A stretch of 64,000 bases of DNA from Ambrosia x helenae (Eukaryota; Streptophyta; Magnoliopsida; Asterales; Asteraceae): the NCBI GenBank assembly GCA_030844895.1, contig CM061231.1, positions 83,858,706 through 83,922,705 on the forward strand, written 5' to 3'. Below, piece after piece: positions 25,995 to 36,616 of the stretch (position 1 is its first letter; each line of letters begins with the position of its first letter). The position numbers and the translations under genes are program-made. The notes under the pieces were generated by a model that ran no database searches, was not told where the DNA came from, and was given only the letters and a program-made list of their open reading frames with translations.

Positions 25995-26641
25995 GATCAC
26001 AAACTAAGAAAAAATCTCAACACTTAGAAAAATTTTCAACAAAAACCTAGGTTCGCCCGAAATATTCTAAGTTCGACCAGAAAATTCTATATTCGTCCAA
26101 ACTTTATCACTCTCGACCCTTCTGATTCTAAGTTCGCCCAAACAGTAACACCCGAACGTAGATATCAACAGAATGTAAAAACAAAATAACACCCTTCCAC
26201 TTTCGCCCAAATATAACCCGGTCGAATGTGAAAATCTGTACCCGAAAGTGAAAAGTTCTACACAAATTTTTAGGTTCGACCACTAACTACTCAGGTTCGC
26301 CCACTCTACAACACTTTCGACCACTAAACTCAAGTCAGGTTCCAGGTTCGCCCACCACGATCAGATCTCACTTTTGAAAAACGGTTATTGTTTGAAAAAC
26401 GGTTATTCTGATCTCAGATTTTCAAAAGTTCATGGATTTGAATGATCTCAATCAGGTTATGTTTCGGAATTGATTTGGAGCAACTTTAATTCTTGGAAAA
26501 CTTGAATTCGACCACAAATTCTCCTTTAAATCGGTCAAAAACACTTAAAAACAATGTTTATGTAAAAACAGATGTATTTAGGTCAAAAACATGTCCAAAT
26601 CAGCTCTGATTTTATCAAATTTGTTATTGTATGATCCTCTA
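25995..26641 (-). other. Element C 5' leader
   Basis: Untranslated stretch between the PBS and gag. Contains about a dozen copies of the TTCGCCC/TTCGACC motif family (26045-26360) and a 20-bp-scale direct repeat (TTGAAAAACGGTTATT, twice near 26374-26407). No ORF. Confidence 0.6.
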
Positions 26642-26654
26642 GGCTCTGATACCA
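26642..26654 (-). other. Element C primer binding site (tRNA-iMet)
   Basis: On the minus strand TGGTATCAGAGCC, three bases inside the 5' LTR end: a perfect initiator tRNA-Met complement. Confidence 0.88.
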
Positions 26655-26657
26655 CTT

Positions 26658-27133
26658 TGTAAGCGAAAGATTTTAGCTAAAACAGGATTATACGATCATA
26701 CAAGTCACAAAACCAGGTGCGGAAACCCTAGTTCTGAACAAAATGATAAAACTCTAATCAAAACACAATCAAGATCATTTTCAAAGCTTTTTCATAGATT
26801 AACTTTCTCAAATATTCAATTACAATCAATCACACGTTAATCTAATCAATTACAGACTTTCACCAAAATGACCTAGAACCTGACCTGAACACAGACACAA
26901 CTGACAACTCTTTTACATAATCAAAAACACAAAACCTATTTATAGATACTGCAGGTTCGCCCCTTGCTGCTGGTCGAATGTGGACAATTTCCACATTCGC
27001 CCATAACCAATGGTCGAACATGTTCTTCTGATCAGCAACCTTGTACCTTCGACCAGATTAATCTACCTTCGGCCAAGTCACTAACACATGTTAATAATGT
27101 TTATCCAATCATTAGTCGCAAAACGCATCAACA
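26658..27133 (-). repeat. Element C 5' LTR (476 bp)
   Basis: Pair of 11990-12504, lacking 39 bp within the motif cluster. TATA box at 26937-26944. Followed by the TSD GTACT and resumption of B's gag. Confidence 0.93.
26937..26944 (-). promoter_or_regulatory. TATA box of element C 5' LTR
   Basis: TATAAATA on the minus strand. It is surrounded by CACATTCGCCC/GGTCGAATGTG motifs lying just upstream in U3. Confidence 0.6.
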
Positions 27134-27138
27134 GTACT

Positions 27139-27672
27139 GGGAAGAGTGCGAATTCGGGTCAACCGCAGCAGCAGGTGAGGAAGACTGAGGCTTTGGGATC
27201 GTCTTCGGGTCAGAGGCAAGACGGGTACACGGGGAAACATCCGGAGTGCAATCAATGTGGGTTCCATCATTATGGCAGCTGTGAGAAGTTTCGTTGCAAC
27301 CGTTGTAAACGTGTGGGCCATGTTGCTAGAAACTGCAGAGTCAATCTCCAGACAGTTCCAGGTCAAGCGATTGTCCCTGCTCCTGTTCCTCAGGGAAACC
27401 AAGGGTGTTATAACTGTGGGGAGTTGGTGCATCTCAAGCGTAATTGCCCGAAATTGAATCTGTTCGAGGCAAGGGCAGCAGGCGGTGGTGGAAACAACGA
27501 GGGTGGTGGTTGGGCTACTCGTGCTCATGCTTACGTCATTGGTGCTAAGGAGAACGTGGAGGATCTTGATACTGTTACTGGTGAGTTCTTATTTCTTACT
27601 ATTTGTTGTGCTCTGGTTGCTTTCATACGTGTTGTTTGGCGTTTCGCATTCATCGAGTGTCTTCAGTATTGA
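27139..27672 (+). pseudogene. Element B gag, 3' part (zinc knuckles) and protease remnant
   Basis: Continues B's gag after the TSD of C. Shows a Cys/His cluster (CNQCGFHHYGSCEKFRCNRC...GHVARNC) and a second knuckle CYNCGELVHLKRNC, then RAHAYVIGAKE, the usual link into the Gypsy protease. The reading then decays where the D-S/T-G protease motif should be. Together with 11192-11989 this is a Ty3/Gypsy gag; the mature nucleocapsid part would bind RNA. Confidence 0.75.
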
Positions 27673-27841
27673 GTTTGGTTATCATTTTGCATTCATGGGT
27701 TGATGTGGGTCCTTTGGAGATGCTACTTGGCCGGTACCGGTGTGTCATTTATACCGATCACAGTAGTCTCCAGTAGGCCTTCGATCAAGATGATTCGTTG
27801 TTTTGCATTCAACTTGGGGAGGGCGGTTCCCCGGCCTGGAG
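27673..27841 (+). pseudogene. Element B pol scrap (RNase H fragment)
   Basis: The reading RYRCVIYTDHSSLQ, a stop, then AFDQDD matches the Gypsy RNase H segment YTDHKSLQ..FDQ. RT upstream is missing, showing a large deletion. Element D enters at 27842. Confidence 0.6.
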
Positions 27842-29402
27842 TGTAACACCCCAACCGATGGCGGAAACATCGGGATGTTACGTATTGATGATTGTTTCAG
27901 TAGCACATGGTATAAATTAAATTTTAAATAATTTATTCAACATAATAAATCCAAAAGTGAAATGATTGTCTAGAAATTCAATACATAATATCAAATAACA
28001 AAAACTTCAAATAGCTCCAAATAATAACTTCATGCATAATCCATAAGCAAACTCAAGCCTCAGCTTCATTGTTACCTGAAACATGTTAATTTTGAAAATA
28101 TTTTTGGGTCAACAAAAGTTGGTGAGAATTACATAGGTTTTGATAATCGAATAAAAATGTTGTGCAATTCATGTGTCATGGCAATCTAGTCCATATGTGA
28201 AAACATACTAGAAATAAATCTAGTGCATAATCAACCCTTGTGACTGTTATAATGTGGTACATCCCATACGCTCATGGTTCACTCGAATATGTTATGCGAT
28301 AACAAACACCCACGCTACCTTTGTAGGAGGCACGTATCCGGGTGGGATTGTCAGTCCAATAGATCTATCAATGTATACCGTCGGCTGATCAATGTTAATG
28401 ATTATGCTAGAATTGTGCTTACACTAGTCATGTTCAAGACATATTGCAACATAGAATAACACATAGACACATTGATGATTGAATCGCATAAATGATGTTG
28501 TAACATGTTTCACCCCAAAAATGGTGATAAATAAAAAGAGGCTATGTAAAACTCACCTTAGCAAAATGTTATACTTCTTGAAAAATTGAATAGCGTGTTG
28601 CCCAAACAATGCCAAATATCACCCTATAATAAGGTAATAAATATGTCTAAGTCTATCTAGTCTACAAATGTATATGTTCTAGGCTTCGTATTGGGGATAA
28701 ATGCTTGTTGAATTAATATGAAAAATGTTTGATAATTGAGAGAAATTTAGAAATCAAATAGACAATAATCTTTTTATAAAATTTAAATTTAAGATGATCA
28801 CAAAAATATGTTTAAAGTATAAAAATAATTTTTACAAAATTATTTTCTTTAAAATAGAATATTAATTCTATTTATAACAAATTATCAAGATTTAACTTTA
28901 ATATTTAAAAATACTAAAATTAAAGAATTATTAGTTTAAAATTTATATTTCTATTCTAAATATTCAGAAATAATTTGTATAAAATTTTGGTGCAAAAATA
29001 TTAAAAATTGGATTTATTATGATTTAATTATGATTAAAACTAACAAAAATTGATTAAAAATATTAAATAAATGATTTTTCAGAATTAAAATTCATTTTAG
29101 AAAAGTTTATCATTATATAAACTCAGAATAATTTTTGTGGAAATTTATAAAATTGTTTTGATATTTTAATGGAATTTTATAAATATAATAGAATAAAATT
29201 GATTTAATTATTATATATATTAAATAAATTAATTTTGGAAACTAAAAATTGTGAGTGAAACTTTTTTATCAGATTATCATAAAATAATTTTTTTAGAATT
29301 TATAAAAGAGTTTTAATAATTAAAAATGAATTTATAAAATTATATGTATTATATATAATTATTGGGATTTGTTTGTTTAAAAACAAAATAAAAGAAAAAG
29401 GT

Positions 29403-29480
29403 ATGCCATAGCCGGGACTCAAACCCGGGTGGCTCAGGAAGTTAGCACCAGACACAACTACTTGGTCCAGACCAGTGGTT
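29403..29480 (-). other. tRNA-derived block with B-box in D's LTR
   Basis: On the minus strand a 5-bp T-stem/7-nt loop (CCGGG..CCCGG, loop TTTGAGT here, TTCGAGT in the 5' LTR copy at 41423-41439) contains a Pol III B-box (GGTTCGAGTCC in the 5' LTR copy). About 50 nt upstream is an A-box-like TGGACCAAGTAG. Could be a captured tRNA or SINE head; too degenerate to be a working tRNA gene. Confidence 0.5.
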
Positions 29481-30122
29481 GTGTTTATTTCCGTTTGATT
29501 AAAAATAAATATTATAAGCTGAATCATGTTTATCCCCAAATTAAACCCACGAGCCCTAATTTTTCCAATCGTTTGATTCACACATCAATAACCAATTAAC
29601 CTTAGGGCTATTGATGTGTGGATGCCGATGATCAAAACCCACCAAAAATATTATACTTACAAAGCAGTTTTGATCACGAACGCTCGGTCAGCTTAAAAAG
29701 TCAAAACGCGATATAATTATCAAGAACAGAGGATTGTTGTGAAGAATTGGGGTTGAGAGAGATGTAATGGCGAGTTGTGATCATTCAGAGGGGTTCAATT
29801 TATAGTACACAGGCCTAGATGATTGAATTGCAAGTATTGACCACGAATTGAATATGGTACGCGTAATTGATAAATTTGGTAAAAATTGGCTGTTAATAAT
29901 CGTGTTGCTGAGTCATAAAAGGCCGATAATCGTGTAATGGTGCCAATTATAGATCAATCACAAGTTAATGTGATGATTTTGGCAAGTCGTTGTATCACAG
30001 TTGACTTTCCAAGTCAAATGTGAGGGTTTTACAACTAGTGTTTTAATTATAACAAACCGGGTTTGAAACAATGATGTATGCTAGATCAGATGGTTTGTGT
30101 ATGTGTGTTTATGTTTGAACCG

Positions 30123-30158
30123 GCTTGGGCGCGGGTTCGAGTCCCGGCCCAAGCACCA
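30123..30158 (+). other. tRNA acceptor/T-arm minihelix with encoded ACCA in D's LTR
   Basis: GCTTGGG pairs with CCCAAGC (7-bp acceptor stem), enclosing a T-arm (CGGG-TTCGAGT-CCCG), and is followed by A-CCA and a T run. D-arm and anticodon arm are absent. The 5' LTR copy (about 42134-42168) keeps it with one C lost from the T-stem. It lies antisense to element D. Confidence 0.6.
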
Positions 30159-30337
30159 TTTTTTTTAAATAATTATCCTTCATATAATCATATATATATA
30201 TATATATATATATAAATTATATAGTATTAGGGTTTCAAAAATGCAACAAAAATAATTAAATGCACACATTAATACTGGAACTTGACGTTTTTATTAATAA
30301 CGAGTGTAACGTACAAGTATAATTGCGTAATGTTACA

Positions 30338-30352
30338 GTCTCCCCTACTTTT
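30338..30352 (-). other. Element D polypurine tract
   Basis: Minus strand AAAAGTAGGGGAGAC directly before the LTR. Identical in E (38917-38931) and F (60896-60910). Confidence 0.85.
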
Positions 30353-33300
30353 AGGAACTTTGTCCCGAAGTTGGAGTTGGAGAGTCTGGTGGAAAAAGAT
30401 GTGGGTACTTAGACTTCATTTGGTCTTTACGTTCCCAAGTGAACTCTGGGCCTCGTTTAGATTCCCAACGAACCTTAACGATCGGAATGCGACTGCGCTT
30501 GAGTTTCTTGACTCCAGTATCAACAATCTCAACGGGTTTCTCGATAATGTGCAGGCTTTCATCAATTTGCACATCCTCAAGAGGAACATGAAGGTTCTCA
30601 TCTGCTAAGCATTTCTTGAGATTCGAAACATGGAAGGTCGGGTGAACATTGCTTAGCTCAGGTGGAAGATCAAGTTTGTAAGCCACTTTTCCAACTCTGT
30701 CAAGAATTTTGAAGGGGCCTACGTATCGAGGAGCTAGTTTTCCCTTTCTACCGAAACGAATTACTCCTTTCCAAGGGGATACCTTAAGTAGTACAAGGTC
30801 CCCAACTTGAAATTCCAAGGGTTTACGACGTTTATCAGCATAACTCTTCTGACGACTTCTAGCCTTGAGAAGATTATCCTGAATGAGTTGGATTTTGTCT
30901 GTGGTTTCCTGTTTTAGTTCAGGTCCTGTGATACGGGCTTCACCAACCTCGGTCCAACAGACAGGTGAACGACATTTACGACCATAGAGTGCCTCGAATG
31001 GAGCCATGTTAATGCTGGCGTGATAACTGTTGTTGTATGAAAACTCAACCAAAGGGAGATGAGAATCCCATGCGCCACCAAAATGGATGATGCATGCCCT
31101 GAGCATATCCTCAAGTGTTTGGATAGTCCGTTCAGTCTGACCATCTGTTTGAGGGTGATAAGCAGTACTTAGGTTCAACTTGGTACCCAAAGCATCTTGC
31201 AAAGAATCCCAAAAGTGAGAGGTGAAACGACCATCGTGATCAGATATAATGTCCAAAGGTATACCATGACGACATACGATTTCACTTACGTACATCTTTG
31301 CCAACCTTTCTACAGAATACTTCTCACGAATAGGTAAGAAGTGGGCTGACTTGGTCAAATGATTGACGATTACCAAATACTGTCAAAACCTTTGGGTGTA
31401 CGAGGGAGTTTGGTGATGAAGTCCATAGCTATGCTCTCCCATTTCCATACAGGAATTTCTGGTTGTTCGAGCATACCAGATGGTCGTTGATGTTCAGCCT
31501 TGACCTTTGAACAAGTGAGGCATTTTGCAACGAAAAGAGCAATATCTTTCTTCATACCAGGCCACCAATAAGAATAGCGGAGATCTTGGTACATCTTGTC
31601 AGCTCCAGGATGAATAGAATAACGAGACTTATGAGCCTCGTTCATGAGAAAAGTACGAAGATCATCACGGTCAGGAATCCACAGTCGATTGAGAAAATAG
31701 AGTAGCCCATCAGGTTTGGTTTCAAGTTGAGTCTCAGCACCACAAGACATTTCATCGTACATGTTACCTTGGGTGACTGATGTATGTTGAGGCTGAAGAA
31801 TGCGATCCTGAAGATCAGTACGAACTCTCGCACATTGAAGTTTGATACGCTCTTTACGACTAAGTGCGTCAGCCACAACATTCGCCTTGCCAGGATGGTA
31901 GCGAATTTCGCAATCGTAGTCGTTAAGTAACTCAACCCAACGTCGTTGCCTCATGTTAAGATTTTTCTGGTCGAAGACATGTTGGAGACTTTTGTGGTCC
32001 GTGAACACCACACATTTGGTCCCATAAAGTTAATGTCTCCAAATCTTGAGAGCAAAGACAACAGCGCCCAATTCAAGATCATGGGTGGTATAATTCTTTT
32101 CGTGAGTCTTGAGCTGTCTAGACGCATAAGCAATAACCTTTCCTCGTTGCATGAGAACACAACCAAGACCTTGGTTTGATGCATCACAATAGACCACGAA
32201 ATCATCATTACCATCAGGTAGGGACAAGATAGGAGCTTCACAGAGTTTCAGCTTAAGAGTTTCAAATGCTTCCTCTTGTTTTGGTCCCCACTCATAGGGC
32301 TTACCCTTGTGAGTTAAGGTAGTGAGAGGAACAGCGATTTTAGAGAAGTTGGCGATGAATCGACTATAATAACCAGCCAAACCAAGGAAAGAACGAACTT
32401 CAGTGGGAGTTTTAGGAACACTCCAGTTCTTCACAGCTTCGATCTTTGCAGGATCAACATGAATCCCGTGCATATCAATGACATGTCCCAAAAATTGAAC
32501 TTCCTTAAGCCAAAATTCACATTTTGAGAACTTTGCATACAGTTCTTCTTTCTTTAGGAGACCCAAGATGGAGTGAAGATGTTGCTCGTGATCGGATTTT
32601 GATTTAGAGTAAATCAAGATATCATCGATGAAGACAATCACGAATTTGTCGAGGTAGGGTCTACAAACCCGATTCATCAAATCCATAAATACTGCGGGAG
32701 CGTTGGTCAATCCAAAAGGCATGACCATGAATTCATAGTGACCATAACGCGTGCGAAAGGCTGTCTTGGGAATATCTTCATCGTGGACTCTAAGCTGATG
32801 ATAACCAGAACGAAGATCAATCTTTGAGAAGTGGGTTGCTCCTTGAAGTTGATCGAAGAGATCGTCAATCCTAGGCAGTGGATAACGATTCTTGATGGTG
32901 AGTTTGTTGAGTTCACGGTAGTCAATACACATTCTAAGAGAACCATCCTTCTTCTTAACGAACAAGACAGGGGCTCCCCATGGAGAAGAACTGGGGCGAA
33001 TGAACCCTTTATCAGAAAGTTCCTGTAATTGACTGGCAAGTTCTTGCATCTCAGAGGGTGAAAGACGATAAGGAGCTTTAGCGATAGGATTAGCACCAGG
33101 AACAAGATCAATTCTAAATTCCACTTGTCGAGCAGGAGGCAAACCAGGTAAATCTTCTGGGAAGACTTCAGGATAGTCTCGAATAATTGGAATGTCTTGG
33201 ATACTTTTGCCTTTGTCCTTCTTTTCTATCACGTTAGCTAAGAAGGCTGTATACCCCTTTCGTAAGTACTTTTGGGCAGTAGTACAAGACATGAGCTTAA

Positions 33301-33740
33301 GCTCGCCACAGGGCTTCTCACCATAGATCTTCAAAATCTCACCAGATTCGAGAGGAATGCGTATGACTTTCTCAAAGCACAGAATTTTGGCACGATGGGT
33401 TGACAACCAGTCCATTCCTACTATAACATCAAAACTTCCAAGATGCATGGGGATGAGATCGATAGAGAAAGTATGATCATTGAGGTTCAACACGCAGTTA
33501 CGAATAATAGAGTTGATCGAAATGGACTTCCCATTAGCTACCTCTACCACTAAAGGTTCCTCTAGATTAGTTTGGGGTGAGTTAAGTAAAGGTTCAAACT
33601 TCAGTGACACAAATGACTTATCAGCTCCTGAATCAAACAATATGGATGCATAGTGGTTATTAATGAGGAACGTACCATTCACCACTTCGTTGTTGTCACG
33701 AGCCTGGTTAGCATTGAGATTGTAGGCGCGACCTCGAGCA
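30351..33740 (-). pseudogene. Element D pol (protease, RT, RNase H, integrase), three lesions
   Basis: Protease ILFDSGADKSFVSL; RT with FRMCIDY-type motif (LRMCIDYRELN), LRSGYHQL and FIDDILIYS; RNase H with YCDASNQGLG and TDHKSLQ; integrase HHCC (IHPGADKMYQDLR...CLTCSKVK) and DDE core (MDFITKLP, ISDHDGRF, TDGQTERTIQTLEDML); C-terminus VKVRWESKRGPEFTWER, reminiscent of a weak chromodomain of Tekay chromoviruses. Lesions: frameshift from gag near 33900, a TAA at 32030-32032 where F has a Tyr codon, and a one-base loss near 31372 at the start of the integrase core. Catalytic residues of RT and RNase H are present. Would reverse-transcribe and integrate if intact. Confidence 0.9.
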
Positions 33741-35019
33741 CATTGGTTCTGGTTGCGGTTCTGGTTTTGGTTTTGGTTGCGGTTTTGGTTCTGGTTATGG
33801 TTTTGGTTACGATTGGGGAAATTGTTGATATAGTGATCAGGGCTGCCACACTCGTAGCACTGACCACTAACAGGCCGGTTGTTTTGCTGGTTAGGAGCGG
33901 GGCATTGTTGTTTTGGGCAGCAGGAGGGGCTCGGCAGATGTTCACAAGGTGACCATACCTTTGACACTTAGTACAAAAGCGACATGGCACCTGTGCTGGA
34001 TGGTGGTATTTGCAAGTATTGCACAAGGGGTGAGGTCCGGTGTATGGTTTCTTGGCTGGGTTTTGTGCTGTAGGTGAGGTAGTAGCAACCATGTAGTTCC
34101 TAGCCTTACGCTTCTTGTTGCTTGAGGTCTCAGGTTTGACTTCAATAGCGGGCTGGGGAGTGTCTTTGGCAACTGTCTTCTTAGTGCCCTTGCGGAAGAG
34201 AGTACCGTTCTTCACGTGATTATCAGTAAGAGTGGCCGCTAGACGTTTGGCCTCTTCCAAAGTTGCAGGATTTCTTCCCCAAACGGTGTCCTGGATTTGC
34301 ATGGGCAGACCACCGATGTACTTCTCGATGGCTACCGGCAGGGGAGTGACTTTGTGAGGCAACAATAAGCTAAGCTCGTGAAAGTGGGTGTTGTAGGCAA
34401 GGTTTTCCCCACTATCTTGAGCTAGGGTGTGGAACTCATCTTCAAGCTTCTTAACCTCGTTGCGAAGAAAAAACTCTTCCTTCATAACCTCCTTGACTTG
34501 GTCCCATGTCATAGCAAGAGCAACTTCGGCCCCACGGGTGCGCTTCTCCTCATTCCACCAAGTGAGTGCTCGTTTGTGGAGAACACTCATGGCGTAACGA
34601 ACCTTGAAGTTGTCGGGGCATTCATTGTTGATGAAGGTATTCTCAATACCCTCAAACCATTGGAGGAGTCCTGTAGCTCCTTCTTCTCCACTAAACTTTG
34701 GAGGGTTACAAGAATTGAAGTGCTTAAGGGTACAGGCTGGGAGACCATTTCCATTCCCGTTGTGGTTTCCATTTCCATTACCATTGCCGTTACCGTTCCC
34801 GTTGCCGTTACCGTTCCCGTTTCCGTTCATTTGGATGACTTGTGCTAGCAAATTGGGAACCAGAGTTGCGATTTGCTGCGCCATTTGTTGAGAAATGATT
34901 GTAGCCAGTTGGGCATCGACACCATTGTTGTGGTTAGGACCGTGGTTGTGGTTATGGTTGTCACCACTTTCATCGTGGTTCTCACCATTGCTGTTGCGAG
35001 TGCTGCGACGTGGAGGCAT
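33741..35019 (-). pseudogene. Element D gag, frameshifted near the C-terminus
   Basis: ATG at 35019-35017, preceded by TCTATTACAG|AT, a 3' splice-site-like sequence. N-terminal Arg-rich then His/Asn-rich segment, an amphipathic stretch (ATIISQQMAQQIATLVPNLL), an Asn-Gly repeat made from a GGTAAC-type hexamer microsatellite, the capsid domain (FSGEEGATGLLQWFEGIE ... LTWWNEEKRTRG), and Cys/His clusters CNTCKYHHPAQVPCRFCTKC...GHLVNIC and CYECG. The frame changes near 33900, before the second knuckle. E's gag reads through the same place in one frame, so this is a mutation and not programmed frameshifting. Confidence 0.87.
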
Positions 35020-35143
35020 GATCTGTAATAGACACAATGAAATGAATGAGATTATGTAAGGAATGTAATCATTTATTCATTAATTAAAACGAATAAATGA
35101 AAACATTGACTTATCAAAGATTCTAAATTCTAATAACATATGA

Positions 35144-35294
35144 AGACATGCTTTAGCCTATAAGTGAACACTCATCCCGAGAATTCCCAGGTAGGCATCC
35201 GGGTCCCTCGTCTGATTGGGATATATGCGCAATGCCAGCCTAGACAGAAGACTCAGAATACAGGCGTTCACCCTTCCAGATTGCACGTGTTCGT
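35144..35294 (-). other. Conserved leader block in element D (candidate packaging signal)
   Basis: About 150 nt of untranslated leader, strongly alike in D, E (37534-37686) and F (55922-56070) although their LTRs differ. Shared core on the element strand: GAACACGTGCAATCTGGAAG ... CACTTATAGGCTAAAGC. Lies between PBS and gag. Packaging or dimerisation is inferred from position and conservation. Confidence 0.5.
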
Positions 35295-35542
35295 TATTAA
35301 AATTTAGAACTTCGACGAGATCTCAAGGGGGTTCAGGTTAAACCTGAGGATTTTGTTCTATTAATCTAATGGTGGATCAGGATTGCAGCAGACGAATAAG
35401 AGTAGGTCATATGTAGGCTTAGGGTTGCATAGGATAGGGATAAGGAAGCAATTAGGATTTCAAGTAAGAGGAGCAAGTACTGTTTAAGTCCCTAAGGTTA
35501 TAGTCTAGATTATTTTCTAATAACCTAATTCCCTATAACCAA

Positions 35543-35555
35543 GGCTCTGATACCA
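35543..35555 (-). other. Element D primer binding site (tRNA-iMet)
   Basis: Minus strand TGGTATCAGAGCC, three bases from the 5' LTR end. Confidence 0.88.
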
Positions 35556-36200
35556 ATCTGTAACACCCCAACAGATGGCGGAAACATCGGGATGTTACGT
35601 ATTGATGATTGTTTCAATAGCACATGGTATAAATTAAATTTTAAATAATTTATTCAACATAATAAATCCAAAAGTGAAATGATTGTCTAGAAATTCAATA
35701 CATAATATCAAATAACAAAAACTTCAAATAGCTCCAAATAATAACTTCATGCATAATCCATAAGCAAACTCAAGCCTCAGCTTCATTGTTACCTGAAACA
35801 TGTTAATTTTGAAAATATTTTTGGGTCAACAAAAGTTGGTGAGAATTACATAGGTTTTGATAATCGAATAAAAATGTTGTGCAATTCATGTGTCATGGCA
35901 ATCTAGTCCATATGTGAAAACATACTAGAAATAAATCGAGTGCATAATCAACCCTTGTGACTGTAACATCGCAAAATTTTTCCCCAAAATTTTAATACAT
36001 AAAAAGCCCTTATATATATATATTTTTTTTATTACACCTTTATCATTAATATTATACAAATGTGCCTAAGTCTTTATTTATCCTAACTCACAACTTATAT
36101 ACATACATAAATGTATATAAATAATAATAATAATAATATGATTCTAAATTCTTTTTTTTTTTTTTTCACATACAAGATTTTTTTTTTTAAATAAAGCCTT

Positions 36201-36300
36201 GAGTCAAATAGTCAATGTCCTAGTCAAAGTCTTAGTCAAACAGTCAAAGTCTTAGTCAAATAGTCAATTCATCATAAAACCTTACTTTATGGTGTTGACC
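36201..36300 (+). promoter_or_regulatory. W-box cluster in element E LTR promoter
   Basis: Seven AGTCAA (TTGACT on the other strand) in about 70 bp (36201-36270), partly as a 20-bp tandem repeat (CTTAGTCAAACAGTCAAAGT), plus one TTGACC at 36295-36300. TTGAC[CT] is the WRKY W-box. The cluster lies 60-130 bp upstream of the TATA box. Repeated in the 3' LTR at 39171-39270. Confidence 0.65.
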
Positions 36301-36331
36301 AATTTTAATGGCTAATTGAATCCAAAACTAG

Positions 36332-36339
36332 TATAAAAA
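36332..36339 (+). promoter_or_regulatory. TATA box of element E
   Basis: TATAAAAA in the 5' LTR. The stretch from the expected start (about 36362) to the donor at 36611 has no ATG. Confidence 0.65.
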
Positions 36340-36605
36340 CCCACCTATGACCCATTGTACTTTGCACCTCTAAATCGATTGTTTCAATCCGATTAAACTT
36401 TCCCTCATACCTTTCTTCTATAGTCTATTACTTCTACAATTGAAGCTTTGATTATAAGCTCTTGTAATTGGCGAATTGGAAGCTTGATATTCTTTCTTTT
36501 TCGTTTTCTTCAATTTGGACTAGCTACGTTGTTGAGTCTTTGGGATTCGCCTCGCATACATTCACAACACATTATTCTATTTTTTTTACGAGACATAACA
36601 TTTTG

Positions 36606-36616
36606 CTAAGGTGAGT
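36606..36616 (+). promoter_or_regulatory. Putative leader-intron splice donor of element E
   Basis: GCTAAG|GTGAGT; donor GT at 36611. Pairs conceptually with TCCCTTACAG ending at 37822, four bases before the gag ATG, for a 1212-nt intron holding U5, the PBS and the leader block. Inferred from motifs only. Confidence 0.45.

Larger units (their letters stand above)
11990..27133 (-). mobile_element. Element C: SIRE-like Copia retrotransposon with third ORF, 15.1 kb
   Basis: On the minus strand. LTRs at 26658-27133 (5') and 11990-12504 (3') with TGTTGATGCG/CGCTTACA ends; perfect TSD GTACT at 11985-11989 and 27134-27138. PBS, PPT, gag, pol and an additional long ORF are all in the same orientation. 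The two LTRs differ mainly by a 39-bp indel, so the insertion is fairly young. It carries a few frameshifts and stops. Long noncoding sections hold a family of short inverted motifs. Confidence 0.93.
27842..30337 (-). repeat. Element D 3' LTR (2496 bp)
   Basis: Highly AT-rich middle (about 28720-29390). Contains the donor-like site TAAG|GTGAGT (minus, 28551-28560), a tRNA-derived block (29403-29480, minus) and a tRNA minihelix (30123-30158, plus), and a TA microsatellite near 30190-30214. Confidence 0.92.

Noticed and set aside
29300..29581. 93-residue minus-strand ORF, also present near 41305-41592
   Set aside because: Lies in the AT-rich D LTR across the tRNA-derived block; no recognisable domain and no conserved start context.
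30123..30158. A functional tRNA gene
   Set aside because: No D-arm or anticodon arm; only acceptor and T-arm are present, so it is reported as a minihelix.
33679..33967. Programmed frameshift between D gag and pol
   Set aside because: The frame change falls inside the zinc-knuckle region, and E's gag reads the same place in one frame; no slippery site is evident.
33653..34891. Long plus-strand ORFs rich in Val/Leu and Pro/Phe
   Set aside because: Antisense shadows of D's Asn/Gln and Asn-Gly repeats in gag.
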